Source: Nitrosomonas aestuarii (lineage in GTDB: Bacteria > Pseudomonadota > Gammaproteobacteria > Burkholderiales > Nitrosomonadaceae). Taken from it: 64,000 nucleotides of DNA. Under the pieces are notes generated by a model, which was not told the origin of the DNA, ran no database searches, and saw only the letters and a program-made list of their open reading frames with translations. Numbering within the stretch: the first letter of the stretch is position 1; every line of letters begins with the position of its first letter. The translations under genes were made by a program, and so were the position numbers. This document shows positions 18,003-27,955 of the stretch, in pieces. Where the stretch lies: contig NZ_QAAE01000005.1 of assembly GCF_003046585.1 (NCBI RefSeq), forward strand, positions 124,001-188,000, given 5' to 3'.

Positions 18003-18535
18003 AATTAACGTTTCCATATGCCGGTCAACATGTCCGCAGTATCGACATTGCATTGCTACTCGCAGGCTTGATGGTTTTGCTCGCTGTTTTTTATCAGTTC
18101 AGGTTGATAGTTGAAGAATCCAATTATTGGAGTGTTCGCGTTGAACGGCTGGAAGCGCAGCAACCCAAGACGACTACACGATCACGTTCAACATCAAGAA
18201 CGCGGGAATTCAGCCAGGAAATCGGCAAGGAACTGCTCAAAGCCAATACTATTCTGGATCAGATCAACTTACCCTGGGAAGCGTTGCTTGATTCGATAGA
18301 GCATATCATCACTGAAGACGTCGCGTTGTTGGCTTTACAGCCGAATGTGACCAATCGCACCCTGCGTATCAGTGGGGAAGCCAGAAATATGGCTGTATTG
18401 CTTGATTTTATCGAAGCGATGGAACGTGAAGTTATTTTTGAGAAAGCGCATCTTGTCAGTTACAAAATCAAACAGGACAGCCCGTATCGACCTGTTGATT
18501 TTCTGCTTACCACGGTATGGGCCGCCAAATCTTGA
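17990..18535 (+). CDS. PilN-like inner-membrane assembly protein
   Basis: This encodes 181 residues. A short N-terminal cytoplasmic tail is followed by one membrane helix (I-A-L-L-L-A-G-L-M-V-L-L-A-V-F-Y), then a coiled-coil-like region and a periplasmic alpha/beta domain ending L-L-T-T-V-W-A-A. This is the PilN topology. Its start overlaps the preceding PilM-like gene. Unlike true PilN, the helix begins only about 17 residues in, after a PilM-binding-sized tail. The operon is then interrupted by 223 noncoding bases before the PilO-like gene. Confidence 0.7.
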   Translation: MFRLKLTFPYAGQHVRSIDIALLLAGLMVLLAVFYQFRLIVEESNYWSVRVERLEAQQPKTTTRSRSTSRTREFSQEIGKELLKANTILDQINLPWEALLDSIEHIITEDVALLALQPNVTNRTLRISGEARNMAVLLDFIEAMEREVIFEKAHLVSYKIKQDSPYRPVDFLLTTVWAAKS

Positions 18536-18758
18536 ATTTCATCACCTCAGCCGATCGTTATAAAAATAACCAACAAGATAAATATAAAGAAAATATTCTG
18601 GTTTCATACTTCACCCTAAATATAATGTTTATAACACGCTGTCGTTTGTTTTTCGCTGCGTTGCGATTCATTGTAATGAGCAGTTATTACGCTTCATTGC
18701 GCTTCGCCCAAAAAAAACATCAACGCACTCTAAACACCACCCAACAGAGATTTTTAGG
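18536..18758. other. Noncoding gap inside the secretion operon
   Basis: Elsewhere the operon is packed with overlaps or short spacers, but 223 bases separate the PilN-like and PilO-like genes. A frame runs through it (18517-18762), but its product is low-complexity and has no ribosome site or motif. The stretch is AT-rich at its start and contains imperfectly repeated GCG/TTGC words around 18655-18710. It could hold a secondary promoter or a degraded insertion. Confidence 0.5.
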
Positions 18759-19340
18759 TTGAAATACGATTTAATACAGTTTCAAGCAAATCGTTTAATG
18801 CAGCAACTGCGCTGGCAGGCGGCGCGCCTTGGAAACATGGGTAAAATCGGCGTGGGGCTGCTGGTTGTTGCAGGAATTTTTTTTATGGGCGCTGTGCAGC
18901 CGGAAAAAAATACACTGGCAGCACTCAAGGAACGTGCCGAAACGCTGAAAATGCAATTACAGTCTAAAAAATCCGGTGATATACCTGCAGCAGAAAGGAT
19001 ATTAACGAATGATCAGGCATTACAGGCATTTTATGAATTTTTCCCCCGTTTTGATTCTTCTCCATTCTGGGTTCGTGAACTGGTACGTGTGGCGCAAAAA
19101 AATGGCGTTGAAATCAACAGCAGCGATTTCCGGTTAACGTTTGAACGGGACTGGCGATTATCCCGGTATGAAATAATTTTGCCTGTCAGAGGGCGTTATT
19201 CACAAATTCGCGCTTTCATGGCGGATGCACTGGAAACTTTGCCGGCTATGGCGATTACGGGTTTCGCCATTAAACGTGACAACGTGCAGTCAACACAGCT
19301 TGAAGTACGTTTTGAAATGAGTCTTTATCTGAATGAATGA
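18759..19340 (+). CDS. PilO-like inner-membrane assembly protein
   Basis: This encodes 193 residues from a TTG at 18759 (no ATG is available before the membrane segment). It has a cytoplasmic tail of about 30 residues, a membrane helix (I-G-V-G-L-L-V-V-A-G-I-F-F-M), a short coiled coil (A-A-L-K-E-R-A-E-T-L-K-M-Q-L) and a ferredoxin-like periplasmic domain. This matches PilO/GspM. PilO pairs with PilN and contacts PilP in related systems, and both analogues flank it here. Its stop overlaps the next gene's start (19333-19340). Confidence 0.7.
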   Translation: MKYDLIQFQANRLMQQLRWQAARLGNMGKIGVGLLVVAGIFFMGAVQPEKNTLAALKERAETLKMQLQSKKSGDIPAAERILTNDQALQAFYEFFPRFDSSPFWVRELVRVAQKNGVEINSSDFRLTFERDWRLSRYEIILPVRGRYSQIRAFMADALETLPAMAITGFAIKRDNVQSTQLEVRFEMSLYLNE

Positions 19341-19929
19341 GCCCATGGATCCAGCTGAGAAAAAGCGCAAGACGATTATTGGTGCAGCCTTGATTGTAAC
19401 GCTGATTGCCGTTGTCCTGGTCGAAGATGAAGCAGAAATAACCGTTGACCAGGCGCAACCTGTGACGACGCAAAAATCAACCCGGTCTTCACCCAGAGAC
19501 ACAAATAGACAAGAAATAAAGAATGAATATCTGGACGTTGCGCAACTTGGGCAAAGGACATTCGATCCTCAGGCCGGAGAATTGTTTGCAGCAACTTCAT
19601 GGGCGCCAAAACGGCCGCCGGTAAGCGCGCAACAACAGGCTATCATGGCGCAGCAGCAGCGCGCCAAGGCCAAGATCAAGGCTGCTCCACCTGCGCCGAC
19701 ACCACCACCGCTGCAATTTAAATATATCGGCAAGGCCATTGAGGGTAACAGGACCTGGGTTTTTCTCACGCAGGAAAATGAAAATTATATTGCCAGAATT
19801 GGTGAAAACATTGATGAGCAATATCGTCTGGATGCCATCAATAATGAATCGGTTACGGTGACTTATTTGCCGCTGAATGCCAAGCAGGTTCTTCCTATAA
19901 ATGATAAGCAAGCAGGGAATTTTCGATGA
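19333..19929 (+). CDS. PilP/GspC-like periplasmic linker protein
   Basis: This encodes 198 residues. It has an N-terminal membrane helix (T-I-I-G-A-A-L-I-V-T-L-I-A-V-V-L-V), a long low-complexity Gln/Ala/Pro linker (Q-Q-Q-A-I-M-A-Q-Q-Q-R-A, A-P-P-A-P-T-P-P-P) and a small beta domain (F-K-Y-I-G-K... T-W-V-F-L-T, Y-x-A-R-I-G-E-N-I). That domain resembles the PilP/GspC HR domain that contacts the secretin. The tail-anchored architecture is closer to GspC than to PilP lipoproteins. It overlaps the secretin gene by four bases. Confidence 0.65.
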   Translation: MNEPMDPAEKKRKTIIGAALIVTLIAVVLVEDEAEITVDQAQPVTTQKSTRSSPRDTNRQEIKNEYLDVAQLGQRTFDPQAGELFAATSWAPKRPPVSAQQQAIMAQQQRAKAKIKAAPPAPTPPPLQFKYIGKAIEGNRTWVFLTQENENYIARIGENIDEQYRLDAINNESVTVTYLPLNAKQVLPINDKQAGNFR

Positions 19930-22238
19930 GAGTGAATAGATGTACTGTTTTTTTATTGATATTAGCTTTAACAGCCGGCGGATGTGCAATCAATAATAAA
20001 ACATTTGGCACCCGGAACAAGGCTTTTGAAGAAGGCCAGCTATTGATTCAAAGTGGTGAATTGGAGCTGGGATTGCTCAGACTGGAGCAGGCGGCACAGG
20101 AAGAACCCAACAACAAGGAGATCCGTACAGTACTTATACGGCAGCGCGACATAGTAGCCGACACAATGCTTTTTGATGCAAACAATGCGCGCTTGTCAGG
20201 CGATCTGGATTTGGCAGAAGAACAATATTACCGCATACTCGATTTGTTTCCGCGTAATGAAAGAGCCCTTGCAGGTCTGGATACGATCAGGCAGGAACGT
20301 AATCATATTGCATCCGTGGAATATGCGCAGGAACTTCTGAAGCGCAATGATGTGGAAGGTGCGGAGGCAGCCGTGAGAACAGTACTGCAGGAAAATCCGA
20401 TGCAGGCGAATGCACGTGAATTGATTAAACAGATTAACCAGCAAATTGTACGGGCTGAAAGTACCGATCTGACACTGGAAACAGCATTCAAGAAACCTTT
20501 GTCGATGGAATTCAAGGATACAGAACTGAAATCGGTTTTTGAAATCATGTCACGCACCGCCGGCGTCAATTTTGTATTTGACAAAGATGTGCGGCAGGAG
20601 GCTAAAGTTTCGGTTTTTGTTCGTAACAATACCGTCGAGGATATCCTTAAACTATTGCTAATGACCAACCAGTTGGCCTATACCCGGTTGAATGAAAATT
20701 CCTTGCTGATTTATCCGAATACACCGGCAAAACAAAAGGAATATCAGGAACTGGTGGTGCGCAGCTTTCAGATCGCGTATACCGACGTCAAGCAAATGGT
20801 AGCGATGGTCAGAGGGCTGGTGAAAGCGAAGGATATTTATGTCAACGAACAGCTCAATCTGTTTATCATGCGCGATACGCTGGAAGCGATTCGTGTGGTT
20901 GAAAGACTGGTGTCGCTTAACGACCTTCCCGAACCGGAAGTAATGCTGGAAGTGACCATATTATCAATCACGCGTGATAATATATTTCAATTGGGCCCCA
21001 GGCTCCCGCAAAGCACTACGTTTAGCTTTGTGCCGGGTACTGGCACTGCGGTTGGCGCCGCCGCAGATGCAGCGGTAAAACTGAGTCAAATTGATTCACT
21101 GCCAAAATTCAGAAATTTCACTATCAGCAACCAAGTTTTAATAGATTTCATGCATAACCTAACATTAGGTGATGTGCTCGCCAATCCACGCATACGGGTT
21201 AAGAATCGTGAAGCGGCGAAATTTCATATTGGCACAAGACAACCGATTTTTTCGGCCAGTGTCGCAGGCGGAGGGGTTAGTAATGTAATTACCTCAACAC
21301 CGACTTATATTGATGTCGGTACAAAGCTGGATATTGAACCTATTATCAGTTCAAATAATGAAGTGATGATGAAAGTTCAGCTTGAAGTAAGTTCCATCGT
21401 TGGAGAAGAATCCGGGCCAGGCGGTGCCACAGCACCTATCATTACAACAACCAATGCGGAAACTTTGCTGACATTACAAGACGGTGAAACCGAAGTACTA
21501 GCTGGCTTGCTTGAAGAAAGTGAAAATAGAGATGTTCGTGGTCTGGCTGGCCTGATCAATATCCCGGGACTTGATCGATTAACCTCGGGACAAGGAACGA
21601 CTCGTAGAAAACGTGAAGTTGTTTTACTGATTACCCCGCGAATCATACGTAATGTTTCGCAACAAACTAACCTGGAAAGCGAATTTCATTTTGGCACTTC
21701 CAATGAAGCAGGAAAATTACCGGTCAGAATACGCAAGACTTCAGCCGGTGGGCTGGCACTGGCGCCTGCAGGCCCTCCCGGCCGAGGTGGCGCTGCATCC
21801 TTATTAAGCAGAGGCGCGCAAGCGCTGTCACCGACCAGACCACAGGTTTCTCCCAATCCATTTGCGCAGCAAACGGCAGCCAATGCGGGTGAACCAACAT
21901 TATCCATTCAGGCTCCAAGTAATATCGCTTTAGACAGGGAGTTTTCGGTGAGAGTCAGAATGGTCGGTGCTCGAGCCTCCGTGAGTGGTGAGGCACAAGT
22001 AAGTTACGAAACAGACATGCTTGAATTGCTGGACAGTTCGGAAAACAGTGGAACGCATACCATTAAGTTTGGCAAGGATCAACCAACCGGGATGGCTGCG
22101 CAGTTACGGTTTAAAGTCATTACAGCTAATCCGGGCGAAACGGAAATCAATGTCCAAAGTGCAACTGGCGAAGATACTGAGAGCGGAGAATCCGTCGAGA
22201 TCACATTGCCTTCGCCTGCGACTATCAAAATTCAATAA
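19926..22238 (+). CDS. Lipoprotein secretin of the type II secretion-like system (GspD-like)
   Basis: This encodes 770 residues. The signal peptide ends in the lipobox L-T-A-G-G-C (Cys at about 20). Tetratricopeptide-like repeats follow (about residues 25-165), then an N0/STN-type domain (P-L-S-M-E-F-K-D-T-E-L-K-S-V-F) and a secretin core (V-L-A-N-P-R-I-R-V-K-N, E-T-E-V-L-A-G-L-L, V-V-L-L-I-T-P-R-I-I). The unusual C-terminal extension of about 190 residues has a Pro/Gly-rich stretch and a cohesin-like beta domain (S-I-Q-A-P-S-N-I-A-L-D-R-E-F-S-V-R-V). The protein forms the outer-membrane channel. The TPR plus cohesin-like ends differ from classical GspD and resemble PilQ/MshL-like secretins of hybrid systems. 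Confidence 0.88.
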   Translation: MRVNRCTVFLLILALTAGGCAINNKTFGTRNKAFEEGQLLIQSGELELGLLRLEQAAQEEPNNKEIRTVLIRQRDIVADTMLFDANNARLSGDLDLAEEQYYRILDLFPRNERALAGLDTIRQERNHIASVEYAQELLKRNDVEGAEAAVRTVLQENPMQANARELIKQINQQIVRAESTDLTLETAFKKPLSMEFKDTELKSVFEIMSRTAGVNFVFDKDVRQEAKVSVFVRNNTVEDILKLLLMTNQLAYTRLNENSLLIYPNTPAKQKEYQELVVRSFQIAYTDVKQMVAMVRGLVKAKDIYVNEQLNLFIMRDTLEAIRVVERLVSLNDLPEPEVMLEVTILSITRDNIFQLGPRLPQSTTFSFVPGTGTAVGAAADAAVKLSQIDSLPKFRNFTISNQVLIDFMHNLTLGDVLANPRIRVKNREAAKFHIGTRQPIFSASVAGGGVSNVITSTPTYIDVGTKLDIEPIISSNNEVMMKVQLEVSSIVGEESGPGGATAPIITTTNAETLLTLQDGETEVLAGLLEESENRDVRGLAGLINIPGLDRLTSGQGTTRRKREVVLLITPRIIRNVSQQTNLESEFHFGTSNEAGKLPVRIRKTSAGGLALAPAGPPGRGGAASLLSRGAQALSPTRPQVSPNPFAQQTAANAGEPTLSIQAPSNIALDREFSVRVRMVGARASVSGEAQVSYETDMLELLDSSENSGTHTIKFGKDQPTGMAAQLRFKVITANPGETEINVQSATGEDTESGESVEITLPSPATIKIQ

Positions 22239-22248
22239 CGTACTACAC

Positions 22249-22758
22249 ATGTTTCATTTCAATCAATCGCCCCATCAGCGTGGCTTTACACTCATTGAAC
22301 TGATGATTGTGGTGGCAATTATGGCTGTACTCGCCACAGCAGCTATGCCGTTGCGTGAATTAGCCGTAAAGCGTGAAAAAGAGCATGATTTGCGAGTCGC
22401 ATTACGTCAGATCCGCAATGCGATTGATGCCTACAAACAGGCGGTAGATGATGGACATATCGAAAAAGCAGCGGATGATTCCGGCTATCCGCCAACACTT
22501 GAAGATCTTGTAATCGGTGTTCCGGATATCAAAAACACTGAGAAAAAAATGATTTATTTTTTACGACGGCTACCGCGCGATCCGATGTTTGAAGCGCTTG
22601 ATGTTGCCGGGATCGAAGAAACTCCGGCTGCAGATACCTGGGGAAAACGCAGCTATGAAAGCTCGGCGGAAAATCCACAGGAGGGTGAGGACGTTTTTGA
22701 CGTTTATTCCTTATCGGAAGCCACTGGCCTGAACGGCATCGAATATAACAAGTGGTGA
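22249..22758 (+). CDS. Type II secretion pseudopilin
   Basis: This encodes 169 residues from the ATG at 22249; the frame is open upstream inside the secretin gene but carries no leader there. The leader is cleaved before F in Q-R-G-F-T-L-I-E-L-M-I-V-V-A, with Glu at +5. The body contains Y-P-P-T-L-E-D-L-V, R-R-L-P-R-D-P-M and D-T-W-G-K-R-S-Y. That is GspG-like, but with a longer spacer. It ends D-V-Y-S-L-S-E-A-T-G-L-N-G-I. It lies 10 bases after the secretin gene and is likely a second major or minor pseudopilin of the same machine. Confidence 0.85.
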   Translation: MFHFNQSPHQRGFTLIELMIVVAIMAVLATAAMPLRELAVKREKEHDLRVALRQIRNAIDAYKQAVDDGHIEKAADDSGYPPTLEDLVIGVPDIKNTEKKMIYFLRRLPRDPMFEALDVAGIEETPAADTWGKRSYESSAENPQEGEDVFDVYSLSEATGLNGIEYNKW

Positions 22759-22774
22759 TAGATTGGTGTTTGCA

Positions 22775-23167
22775 ATGACTTTGATGACAAGGCTACGTAA
22801 GCAAACCGGATTCACGTTGATCGAACTGCTGGTGGTTATGGCCATTATTGCTACTTTACTGAGCATTGTCGCGCCGCGTTATTTCGAATCGATAGAAAAG
22901 GCCAAGGAAGCGGTGTTGCGCCAGGATCTTAAAATTATGCGCGACGCAATTGACCAGTTCTATGCGGATTCTGGCAAATATCCCCTTGACCTGGAAGAAT
23001 TGGTTGACAAGCGCTATCTGCGCAGTATTCCAATCGATCCAATGACTGAGAGTAATACCACTTGGATTGAGATGCCGCCTCAAAATGAGGATGAAGAAGG
23101 TGTTTATGATGTGCATAGCGGTTTTACTGGCAGAGCGCTGGATGGCACGTTTTATGAAGAATGGTAA
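22775..23167 (+). CDS. Type II secretion pseudopilin
   Basis: This encodes 130 residues from the ATG at 22775 (alternatives: TTG 22763, ATG 22784). A clear class III leader reads Q-T-G-F-T-L-I-E-L-L-V-V-M-A. The body has the GspG-type blocks Y-P-L-D-L-E-E-L, I-P-I-D-P-M-T and V-Y-D-V-H-S-G, but lacks the terminal calcium-binding loop of GspG. It is the third prepilin-type protein of the operon, directly after the previous one. Confidence 0.85.
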   Translation: MTLMTRLRKQTGFTLIELLVVMAIIATLLSIVAPRYFESIEKAKEAVLRQDLKIMRDAIDQFYADSGKYPLDLEELVDKRYLRSIPIDPMTESNTTWIEMPPQNEDEEGVYDVHSGFTGRALDGTFYEEW

Positions 23168-23250
23168 TTTGTCGGCAATGAGATATAGCCTTTTGATTTT
23201 TTCTTATATTTTCATACTTACAACTCCGAATCTACAGCAACATAGATGTT

Positions 23251-24003
23251 ATGAATAACATGGAAAAAGGTATTATTTATCTCTGGGCGTTGTTTGCTGT
23301 TACCGTGGCAGGGGTTGTGATGGCAGGGACCGGCCAGTTGTGGCAGACGAAAATCCAGCGGGAAAAAGAAATGGAACTGCTTTTTATCGGTGACCAGTTC
23401 AGAAAAGCGATCATGTCCTACCATAGCAACCAGCTAACCGGGATCAGACAGTATCCGGAGTCACTGGATCAGCTCCTTGAAGACAAGCGTGGGCCGGTGA
23501 TACAGCGACATCTGAGAAAAATTTATATTGATCCGATGACAATGACCGATGAATGGGGGTTGGTGGAGGAAGATGATTTGCCGCAACAGCAGGTACAAGG
23601 ACAGAACAGCGGTCAAAACAGTGACATCAATAGCGCAAATAATACCAGCGGTGTTGGCAGCAACCTCGGAAGCAGCGGCAGCAAAGGGATTGTGGGGGTT
23701 TACAGTCTGTCGAGTAAAACACCCCGGAAAAAAGAAAATTTTCCAGACCATTTTGCCAAATTTACCGAGGCTGAAACCTATCAGGACTGGCAATTTGTGC
23801 ATACGCAGCAAACCGGCAACGATAATAATGCCTCCCGGCAAACACAACAGGGTGCATCCGGAACGGGGTCATCGCCTTTCGGAACGCCCGGCGGCACATC
23901 AAGAAGGCCGGGACAGGGTACCCAAGGCGGCACACCCGCATCCCCTTTTGCACCATCTTCATCGCCACCCGCTGGTGCTGGCCAGAATCCATTTGCGCAA
24001 TAA
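23251..24003 (+). CDS. Pseudopilin-like membrane protein with a low-complexity tail
   Basis: This encodes 250 residues. It starts M-N-N-M-E-K-G and then a hydrophobic helix (Y-L-W-A-L-F-A-V-T-V-A-G-V-V-M), followed by K-E-x-E-L-L-F-I-G-D-Q-F-R-K-A-I and Y-P-E-S-L-D-Q-L. This is the body plan of GspG-like pseudopilins, but the G-F-T-L-x-E processing site is absent. After residue about 110 the chain becomes rich in Gln, Asn, Ser and Gly, and after about 195 in Gly, Pro, Thr and Ser. It closes the operon. It may be an unprocessed anchor or a tip protein of the pseudopilus. Confidence 0.75.
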   Translation: MNNMEKGIIYLWALFAVTVAGVVMAGTGQLWQTKIQREKEMELLFIGDQFRKAIMSYHSNQLTGIRQYPESLDQLLEDKRGPVIQRHLRKIYIDPMTMTDEWGLVEEDDLPQQQVQGQNSGQNSDINSANNTSGVGSNLGSSGSKGIVGVYSLSSKTPRKKENFPDHFAKFTEAETYQDWQFVHTQQTGNDNNASRQTQQGASGTGSSPFGTPGGTSRRPGQGTQGGTPASPFAPSSSPPAGAGQNPFAQ

Positions 24004-24030
24004 TTGGTACAAAAACGGATTCTGACAAAA

Positions 24031-25416
24031 ATGGATTTTTTACCTATATTCCTGAACGTACGCAATCAACCCTGTCTGGTGGTCGGCGGCGGTTCAGTCG
24101 CTCTGCGCAAAACCATACTGTTGCATAGCGCGGGAGCTAATGTTCACATCGTATCGCCATCGCTGGACGAGGAACTGCAAGCACTGCTGCAGCAGCAAAA
24201 AATCACCTACCATGCACAACCATTTGAACCTGGACATCTAACAGGTTGTACGCTGGTGATCGCTGCAACCAATGATCATGCAGTCAATCGCAAGGTTTCC
24301 GAGTCCGCCAAAGCAAGCAACATTCCTGTCAATGTGGTTGATAACCCGGATTTATGCACATTTATCATGCCCGCCATTGTCGACCGTTCGCCGTTGATGA
24401 TCGCCATTTCGAGCGGTGGACAGTCACCGGTGCTTGCCAGACTGCTTCGCGCACGGCTGGAAACTTTGATTCCACATGCCTATGCCCGTCTGGCCTCGCT
24501 TGCAGCGCAATTTCGCCAGCAGGTCAAACAACATTTCGCTCAGAAAGAGAATCGACGTTTGTTCTGGGAAAACGTACTGCAGGGGAAATTTGCTGAAATG
24601 GTGCTAGCTGGCAAAGATCAATCAGCAAAAATCCATCTCCAAAAATTGTTGGAAAATAAAAAAGATGATGCACCCGCGGGAGAAGTCTACCTGGTCGGTG
24701 CAGGTCCTGGCAATCCGGATTTGCTGACATTCCGCGCCATGCGGCTGATGCAACAGGCTGATGTGGTAGTGTATGACCGGCTGGTGTCACCTGAAATTCT
24801 TGAAATGGTGCGGCGCGATGCCGCGCGCATATACGCCGGCAAAGAGCGTAACCGTCATACCCTGGCGCAGGAATCCATCAATCAACTGCTGGTGCGGCTG
24901 GCAAATGAAGGCAAGCGCGTACTCAGGCTCAAGGGTGGCGATCCTTTTATTTTCGGCCGCGGCGGTGAGGAAATTGAAACCCTGACCAGTCATCAAATTC
25001 CGTTCCAGGTCGTGCCCGGCATAACCGCGGCTTCCGGCGTGGCAGCCTATGCAGGCATACCCCTGACACATCGGGATTATGCACAGTCTTGCATTTTTGT
25101 CACCGGTCATCTGAAAAACAATTCTATTGATCTCGACTGGTCTTCTCTGGCCCGCCCCAATCAGACCATTGTCATCTACATGGGACTGCTCGGACTGCCG
25201 GTACTGTGCCAACAGTTAATAGCACATGGACTGCCATCCTCTACCTGCGCAGCCATTATTCAGCAAGGCACCACACAGACGCAGAAAATTGTAGCGGGAT
25301 CACTGGATACACTCCCGAATCTGGCCGCTACTGCGCAATTGACACCGCCGACACTCATTATTGTCGGGGAAGTTGTCCGATTACACCAAAAGCTTGCCTG
25401 GTTTGAGCCGGATTAG
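24031..25416 (+). CDS. cysG: Siroheme synthase (trifunctional CysG)
   Basis: This encodes 461 residues from ATG 24031; a TTG at 24004 precedes it. The N-terminal Rossmann domain ([12 protein letters not shown]) is the precorrin-2 dehydrogenase/sirohydrochlorin ferrochelatase. The C-terminal domain (about 215-461) is uroporphyrinogen-III C-methyltransferase with [25 protein letters not shown] and V-P-G-I-T-A-A-S-G. The enzyme makes siroheme for sulfite or nitrite reductases in the cytoplasm. It begins right after the secretion operon but is functionally unrelated, so read-through is possible. Confidence 0.95.
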   Translation: MDFLPIFLNVRNQPCLVVGGGSVALRKTILLHSAGANVHIVSPSLDEELQALLQQQKITYHAQPFEPGHLTGCTLVIAATNDHAVNRKVSESAKASNIPVNVVDNPDLCTFIMPAIVDRSPLMIAISSGGQSPVLARLLRARLETLIPHAYARLASLAAQFRQQVKQHFAQKENRRLFWENVLQGKFAEMVLAGKDQSAKIHLQKLLENKKDDAPAGEVYLVGAGPGNPDLLTFRAMRLMQQADVVVYDRLVSPEILEMVRRDAARIYAGKERNRHTLAQESINQLLVRLANEGKRVLRLKGGDPFIFGRGGEEIETLTSHQIPFQVVPGITAASGVAAYAGIPLTHRDYAQSCIFVTGHLKNNSIDLDWSSLARPNQTIVIYMGLLGLPVLCQQLIAHGLPSSTCAAIIQQGTTQTQKIVAGSLDTLPNLAATAQLTPPTLIIVGEVVRLHQKLAWFEPD

Positions 25417-25559
25417 AATGCTTCGATTACCATGATTCTGCAGGATGTAATGTACTTCGCTTAGTACTACCCTATCTTGAAGCTTACTTGTTACTGAATT
25501 AGCACCAGTGGCTCCACAATGTACTGACTTATGCAATATCCTACAACCTATTGATTTAA

Positions 25560-25635
25560 TGGCGCCCTGAGCACGAATCGAACGTGCGACCTACCCCTTA
25601 GGAGGGGGTTGCTCTATCCACTGAGCTACCAGGGC
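25560..25635 (-). tRNA. tRNA-Arg (anticodon CCU)
   Basis: The minus strand folds as a 76-base cloverleaf with an encoded CCA end. The acceptor GCCCTGG pairs with the 3' TCAGGGC before discriminator G. The D-arm carries the AGCTCAG...GAGC pattern, and the T-arm has GTTCGAT with GCACG/CGTGC stems. The anticodon loop is CTCCTAA, anticodon CCT at 25602-25600, which reads AGG arginine codons. It stands alone between cysG and trxB. No integrase gene or attachment-site duplication is visible beside it. Confidence 0.95.
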
Positions 25636-25904
25636 TATGCTACCAGAACCATAATTCTACGCGAGTATTTCACATTGTATAAGCCGCGAATACTTTCCAA
25701 GTCCTGCCAAAGCCTACCTTTAGCCGCCACAAATCACTGTTTTTTTACTTCACAAGTTATTATAAAACACATGACACTGTTGACATGCCTGCCCTGCGCT
25801 TTTCTTGTTATCAATTTTATAGGAATACAGATTTAGCAAGTTTGAATCTTGAGATCATAAGCGTTACTCAGTATAGTTCACTGATTTACACAAAAATGGT
25901 TTAA

Positions 25905-26858
<954 letters not shown>

Positions 26859-26892
26859 TTTGTCACCATGAACACATGAATCAATTAATGAT

Positions 26893-27444
26893 ATGTCCTC
26901 AAAGGATGATACAACCAATACAGAAATAGATGACGAAGCGTTATTTCGCGCTGCGATGCAAGATGTTGCGCCACTAACCGCGCCTGACAAGACTGTCCTC
27001 ACACTTAAGAAACCAACACCCAGACCCCGACGCAAGAACCTTCGCGAGCAATTGTCTGATGCTGACGCCGAGTCCAATACAGTTAACCTGGAAATTGGCG
27101 CGGATGATGAATGGTCTTTTTTGCGACCAGGTGTTTCACGACAAACTTTGCGCCGCTTAAAACGAGGCTACTGGCGTATTCAGCACAGGCTGGATCTGCA
27201 CAGACTCACACAAGAAGCTGCAAAGCGGCAATTGGCGGTTTTTCTGGACGAGTCTTTAGAAAGAAATATCCGTTGTGTACAGATCATTCACGGCAAAGGA
27301 CTGAATTCTAAAGACCGTATGCCTGTACTGAAAAACAAAATTGGCAGCTGGCTGGCACAATGTCATGCCGTGCTTGCTTTTTGTCAGGCCAGACCGGAAG
27401 ATGGCGGAAGAGGTGCAGTAATGGTTTTACTGAAAGGGCGATAA
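26893..27444 (+). CDS. Smr-domain protein (putative SmrA/YdaL-type nuclease)
   Basis: This encodes 183 residues. The N-terminus is charged and probably disordered. The C-terminal Smr domain (about 95-183) shows R-L-D-L-H-R-L-T-Q-E-A-A, I-I-H-G-K-G and the terminal G-A-V-M-V-L-L-K. These are the L-D-L-H and H-G-K-G signatures of MutS2-type Smr domains with DNA- or RNA-nicking activity. The arrangement fits the small stand-alone Smr proteins of proteobacteria. It is likely co-transcribed with trxB. Confidence 0.88.
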   Translation: MSSKDDTTNTEIDDEALFRAAMQDVAPLTAPDKTVLTLKKPTPRPRRKNLREQLSDADAESNTVNLEIGADDEWSFLRPGVSRQTLRRLKRGYWRIQHRLDLHRLTQEAAKRQLAVFLDESLERNIRCVQIIHGKGLNSKDRMPVLKNKIGSWLAQCHAVLAFCQARPEDGGRGAVMVLLKGR

Positions 27445-27476
27445 AGAAGAGCGCACGCAATAAACTGTCTTCACAG

Positions 27477-27848
27477 TTATAGTGATGGATTCGATTCATG
27501 CGGAAAAGTTTTCTCATATTTCCTCTGACATTCGATACAGCGTTGCGCGGAAGGATTCGCGATTAATCGTTCAAACCCAATTTCTTCACCGCAATCAGCG
27601 CAATCACCAAATTCAAGCTCCATCAGATATTTCTCTGACATTTCCAGCTCCCGCATTTCATTGATTTGCTTATCAATCAATGCAGTGTCCACGTCAGCCA
27701 AAATATTATTAATATCATCTGCCTGATTAATATTAAATTCCTCGCTGCTTTCCACCAATTCACTGCGAATTTCCGCTTGCAGTTCCAAATAACGCTTGTG
27801 CAGCGCGGATTTGATTTGCGCTAATTGTTCTTCTGTAAAATTTGCCAT
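27477..27848 (-). CDS. DksA/TraR-family C4 zinc-finger protein
   Basis: This encodes 123 residues. The ATG at 27848 is chosen because AGGAGG lies nine bases upstream; a GTG three codons earlier abuts it. A long coiled coil (residues about 5-80) precedes the zinc finger C-A-D-C...C-I-E-C at the C-terminus (D-C-A-D-C-G-E-E-I-G). The coiled-coil tip has D-D-I-N-N-I-L-A-D-V-D rather than the D-x-x-D-x-A of canonical DksA, so it may be a paralogue that binds the RNA polymerase secondary channel with altered activity. It is convergent with the smr gene. Confidence 0.88.
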   Translation of the reverse strand: MANFTEEQLAQIKSALHKRYLELQAEIRSELVESSEEFNINQADDINNILADVDTALIDKQINEMRELEMSEKYLMELEFGDCADCGEEIGFERLIANPSAQRCIECQRKYEKTFPHESNPSL

Positions 27849-27955
27849 TACATGCACCTCCTAAATGACATGAATGTATCGTTTGTTTGCGATCAGTTTT
27901 TCAACCTTAGATAGATTTCAAATGATCGCGATAGTTTCCAGCCAATGATACTGAT

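Noticed and set aside
18517..18762. Frame across the gap in the secretion operon
   Set aside because: Overlaps the end of the PilN-like gene and lacks a ribosome site or motif; more likely noncoding.
22021..22248. Upstream extension of the second pseudopilin
   Set aside because: It lies inside the secretin gene in another frame, and the class III leader begins only at the ATG at 22249.
25560..25635. tRNA-Arg as an integration site of a genomic island
   Set aside because: No integrase and no repeated 3' end of the tRNA are visible in the flanks.
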